DNA from: JBBIGV01 sp037447335
Lineage (GTDB): Bacteria; Bacteroidota; Ignavibacteria; Ignavibacteriales; Ignavibacteriaceae
DNA length: 64,000 nucleotides
Assembly (NCBI GenBank): GCA_037447335.1
Contig: JBBIGV010000002.1
Location: 44,198-108,197, forward strand
Direction: 5' to 3'
Every line of letters begins with the position of its first letter. Position 1 is the first letter of the stretch. The notes below the pieces were generated by a model. It did no database searches. It was not told where the DNA came from and saw nothing but the letters and a program-made list of their open reading frames with translations. Positions 62,107-64,000 of this stretch are shown here, in pieces. Both the position numbers and the translations under genes were made by a program.

Positions 62107-63299
62107 TCTACCTCTTCACCTTTTTGCGGATTAGTTCTCTCTTCTTCAACCACAATCAGGCAGTTTACATTCGCAAGCCGCGCCATATCTGCTGATGACT
62201 GTGCCTGTGCTGCTTTCACAAAATATTTTCCTTTTTCAGGATTGAATTCCAACATTCCACGTAAAAAATTTCTTTTATCATCTTTTTTTGTAACCGGCTC
62301 ACTTAATTCTGCTTTTACAATCCTTTCGTTTTTGATTCCGAAAAGTTCCAATACAGCAGACTTAATGAAAATTTTAAAATTCACGTAGGAAGAAACCGGA
62401 TTGCCGGGTAATCCGAAAACAAACATTATCCTTTTCTTATTATAAACACCAAAGACCAATGGTTTTCCCGGTTTAATGTTTACTTTGAAAAACTTAATTT
62501 CAATACCAAGCTCAGTAAATAATTCCTTCAAATAATCATACTTGCCAACAGAAACGCCGCCGGTCGTAAGAAGAATATCAATATCGCTTTCAAAAGCTTC
62601 AACAAGTTTTGTTTTGATTTTTTCTTTATTGTCTGTAACAAACCCGAAGTTTATGGCATCCATATTAAATTCATTCACTGCGGTGATTATCGAATAAAGA
62701 TTTGTCGCTCTTATTTTATCACCGGAAATTTTGCTGTCAATATCAACAAGCTCATCGCCTGTTGCAAGCACTCCGAATTTCAATTTGCGGTAAACCGTCA
62801 CCTTTGCTTTGCCGCAAGCACCAAGCAGAGAAATTTTGTTTGAGGTAATAAGTTGATTTTTATTCAAGGCGAGAATACCGGCGGATAAGTCTTCTCCCAT
62901 TTTTCTGATATGCTGGTATTTTTTAAAAGATTTTCCTTCTGCAAGTTTAACGTAACCATTCTCAATTACAACATCTTCAATTGGAATAACCGCGGAAGTA
63001 TTTGCAGGAAGCTTACTTCCTGTCATTATCAAAACAGCAGAATCATCATCGAGTGTAAATCGATTGTAATTGCCCGCAGAAATTTCTCCTATCAACTTCC
63101 ATTGTTTGCTGGAAGGATTGAACTTTACAGCATATCCATCCATTGCAGAATTGTCAAAGGGAGGGAGGTTTGTATCGGCATAAACATCTTCGGCTAAAAT
63201 TCTGTTCAGGGAATTAAGAAGATCAACTTCTTCAGTATCAGGTTTCAGCTTTTGAAGCTCATTTTGAATGATTTTATATGCTTGTGAATAGGATATCAT
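62091..63299 (-). CDS. moeA: Molybdopterin molybdenumtransferase
   Basis: 402 residues, full length. Motifs: FDNSAMDGYAV, GEISAGN, the MoCF domain GVLATGDELV and LLTTGGVSVGKYDY, and FGLPGNPVSSYV. It inserts molybdate into adenylated molybdopterin. It is the first gene of moeA-mobA on the minus strand. The 316-bp gap before it (63300-63615) carries element B copy 2 and two weak hairpins (ACGAG...CTCGT near 63357; GCTTTAGCC...GGCTAAAGC at 63403-63433), and no gene. Confidence 0.93.
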   Translation of the reverse strand: MISYSQAYKIIQNELQKLKPDTEEVDLLNSLNRILAEDVYADTNLPPFDNSAMDGYAVKFNPSSKQWKLIGEISAGNYNRFTLDDDSAVLIMTGSKLPANTSAVIPIEDVVIENGYVKLAEGKSFKKYQHIRKMGEDLSAGILALNKNQLITSNKISLLGACGKAKVTVYRKLKFGVLATGDELVDIDSKISGDKIRATNLYSIITAVNEFNMDAINFGFVTDNKEKIKTKLVEAFESDIDILLTTGGVSVGKYDYLKELFTELGIEIKFFKVNIKPGKPLVFGVYNKKRIMFVFGLPGNPVSSYVNFKIFIKSAVLELFGIKNERIVKAELSEPVTKKDDKRNFLRGMLEFNPEKGKYFVKAAQAQSSADMARLANVNCLIVVEEERTNPQKGEEVECIII

Positions 63300-63456
63300 T
63301 TTTAATTCAAAAAATTTAATTCAAAAAAAAATCACTATAATCTCTCGCTATTGTCACGAGTTTAAGCTCGTTGGGAAAAAATATCCTAATGTTTGGCTTT
63401 AGCCGCAATGTAAAAACAAAATTTGGCTAAAGCTCTGTTATCTTTTTTTCAATATT

Positions 63457-63574
63457 GAGGCTGACCAAAATGTAGCACAGATTACTAATCTGTGCTACGA
63501 TGAATTTGAATTTAATCTGAAATCAGACATATAAATTCAGAGTTGTTTGCAAAATTTACTTTTTGGTCAGCCTC
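63457..63574. mobile_element. Element B copy 2: 118-bp MITE-like element
   Basis: The same 14-bp terminal inverted repeats and interior as 7962-8079, in the same orientation, with one mismatch. A clean target duplication is not seen here (left flank AATATT, right flank CTATTT). Confidence 0.85.
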
Positions 63575-63615
63575 CTATTTTCTTACCACTGTCACAAACG
63601 AAATGGGGATATAGT

Positions 63616-63957
63616 TTAATTGTCAACTCTCACTGCATCTGAAACGTAAATAGTTCCACCACGAATAACTTTTGCAAAAATACCTTCGCTTGGCATAACA
63701 CAATCACCAACTTTATAGTAAATAGCGCAACGGGTATGACACTCTTTGCCAATTTGTGTAACCTCAAGCTCAACTTCATTTCCGATTTTAATATTACTGC
63801 CGACTTTCAAGCCGGGAAGGTTGAGAAATTCTGTTGTAATGTTTTCCGCAAAGGCACCCGGGCGAAGCTTCGGCAGTCCTTTTTCACGCATCGTTACAAT
63901 GCTTTCCATTGCAAGAAAGCTAACCTGTCTGTGCCAGTTGCCGGCATGGGTATAAAG
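63616..63957 (-). pseudogene. MOSC-domain gene remnant, N-terminus lost
   Basis: 97 residues follow ATG 63909 (MESIVTMREKG...PGAFAENITTEF, GKECHTRCAIYYKVGDC with the MOSC Cys, GIFAKVIRGG). Conserved MOSC sequence continues before that ATG (HAGNWHRQVSFLA), yet there is no start codon between it and an in-frame TGA at 63958-63960. So the gene is either frameshifted near 63957 or truncated. MOSC proteins carry sulphur or handle molybdenum cofactor, which fits moeA and mobA next door. Confidence 0.7.
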
Positions 63958-64000
63958 TCAAACTTAGTTGAAAATAGAGACTCCATTTTTTTAAGCTACA

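Overview
The window looks like a chromosomal stretch of an anaerobic or facultative member of the Bacteroidota/Chlorobi/Ignavibacteria group, most likely an ignavibacterium. The pointers are a secreted metalloprotease ending in a YPNPFNP-type type IX secretion (T9SS) sorting domain, a Bacteroidetes-style cytochrome b558 succinate dehydrogenase, a clade-II-like nitrous oxide reductase operon without nosR, and moderately AT-rich DNA. This placement is inference from gene content.

Layout. 1-4.9 kb: a 5'-truncated ATP-grasp ligase, a HAD phosphatase, and a cobalamin-riboswitch-controlled unit of a TonB receptor plus a DUF6580 membrane protein. 5.1-9.7 kb: sdhC-sdhA-sdhB, split by a broken DUF1016 nuclease gene that sits between two copies of a 30-bp direct repeat. 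9.7-18.5 kb: an acidic protein coupled to obgE, two peptidases, a CAU tRNA, secG, a PBP4-type carboxypeptidase and a LOG-family protein. 18.5-29 kb: rpsU, a sigma/anti-sigma/Usp operon, an M14 peptidase, small enzymes, and a CYTH protein coupled to an AddB-like nuclease. 29-41.4 kb: the T9SS metalloprotease, an MBL/Rieske/queG group, trxB, a second sigma/anti-sigma pair, era and an acyP-ispF-dedA-lnt run. 41.5-49.7 kb: a wrecked PIN toxin-antitoxin locus, threonine aldolase, a thioesterase, a PolB-like exonuclease, purL, a YihY/BrkB protein and an outer membrane protein. 50-59 kb: a nitrous oxide respiration cluster (lipoprotein cytochrome c, nosZ, a NosL fusion, nosD, nosF, nosY, a membrane-anchored cytochrome c, DoxX). 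59-64 kb: a disrupted beta-propeller haem lipoprotein, hemerythrin, mobA, moeA and a damaged MOSC-domain gene.

The most striking structure is mobile but non-coding. Element A (300 bp) occurs twice with one mismatch, in opposite orientations, each copy bounded by its own 7-bp target duplication. One copy splits the PIN toxin gene and the other truncates the beta-propeller lipoprotein gene; removing the element and one duplication restores both reading frames exactly. Element B (118 bp, 14-bp perfect terminal inverted repeats) also occurs twice with one mismatch: once inside the DUF1016 pseudogene and once between moeA and the MOSC remnant. No transposase gene is visible in the window, so both look like non-autonomous, recently mobile elements. 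The DUF1016 insertion in the sdh operon, which duplicated the sdhA tail and the sdhB ribosome-binding site, is a third, separate kind of insertion.

Metabolically, the sdh operon and the nos cluster indicate a quinone-based respiratory chain that can end at N2O. Three haem or copper proteins in the nos cluster (the small cytochrome c, NosZ and the membrane-anchored cytochrome c) suggest a route from quinol to NosZ that avoids NosR.
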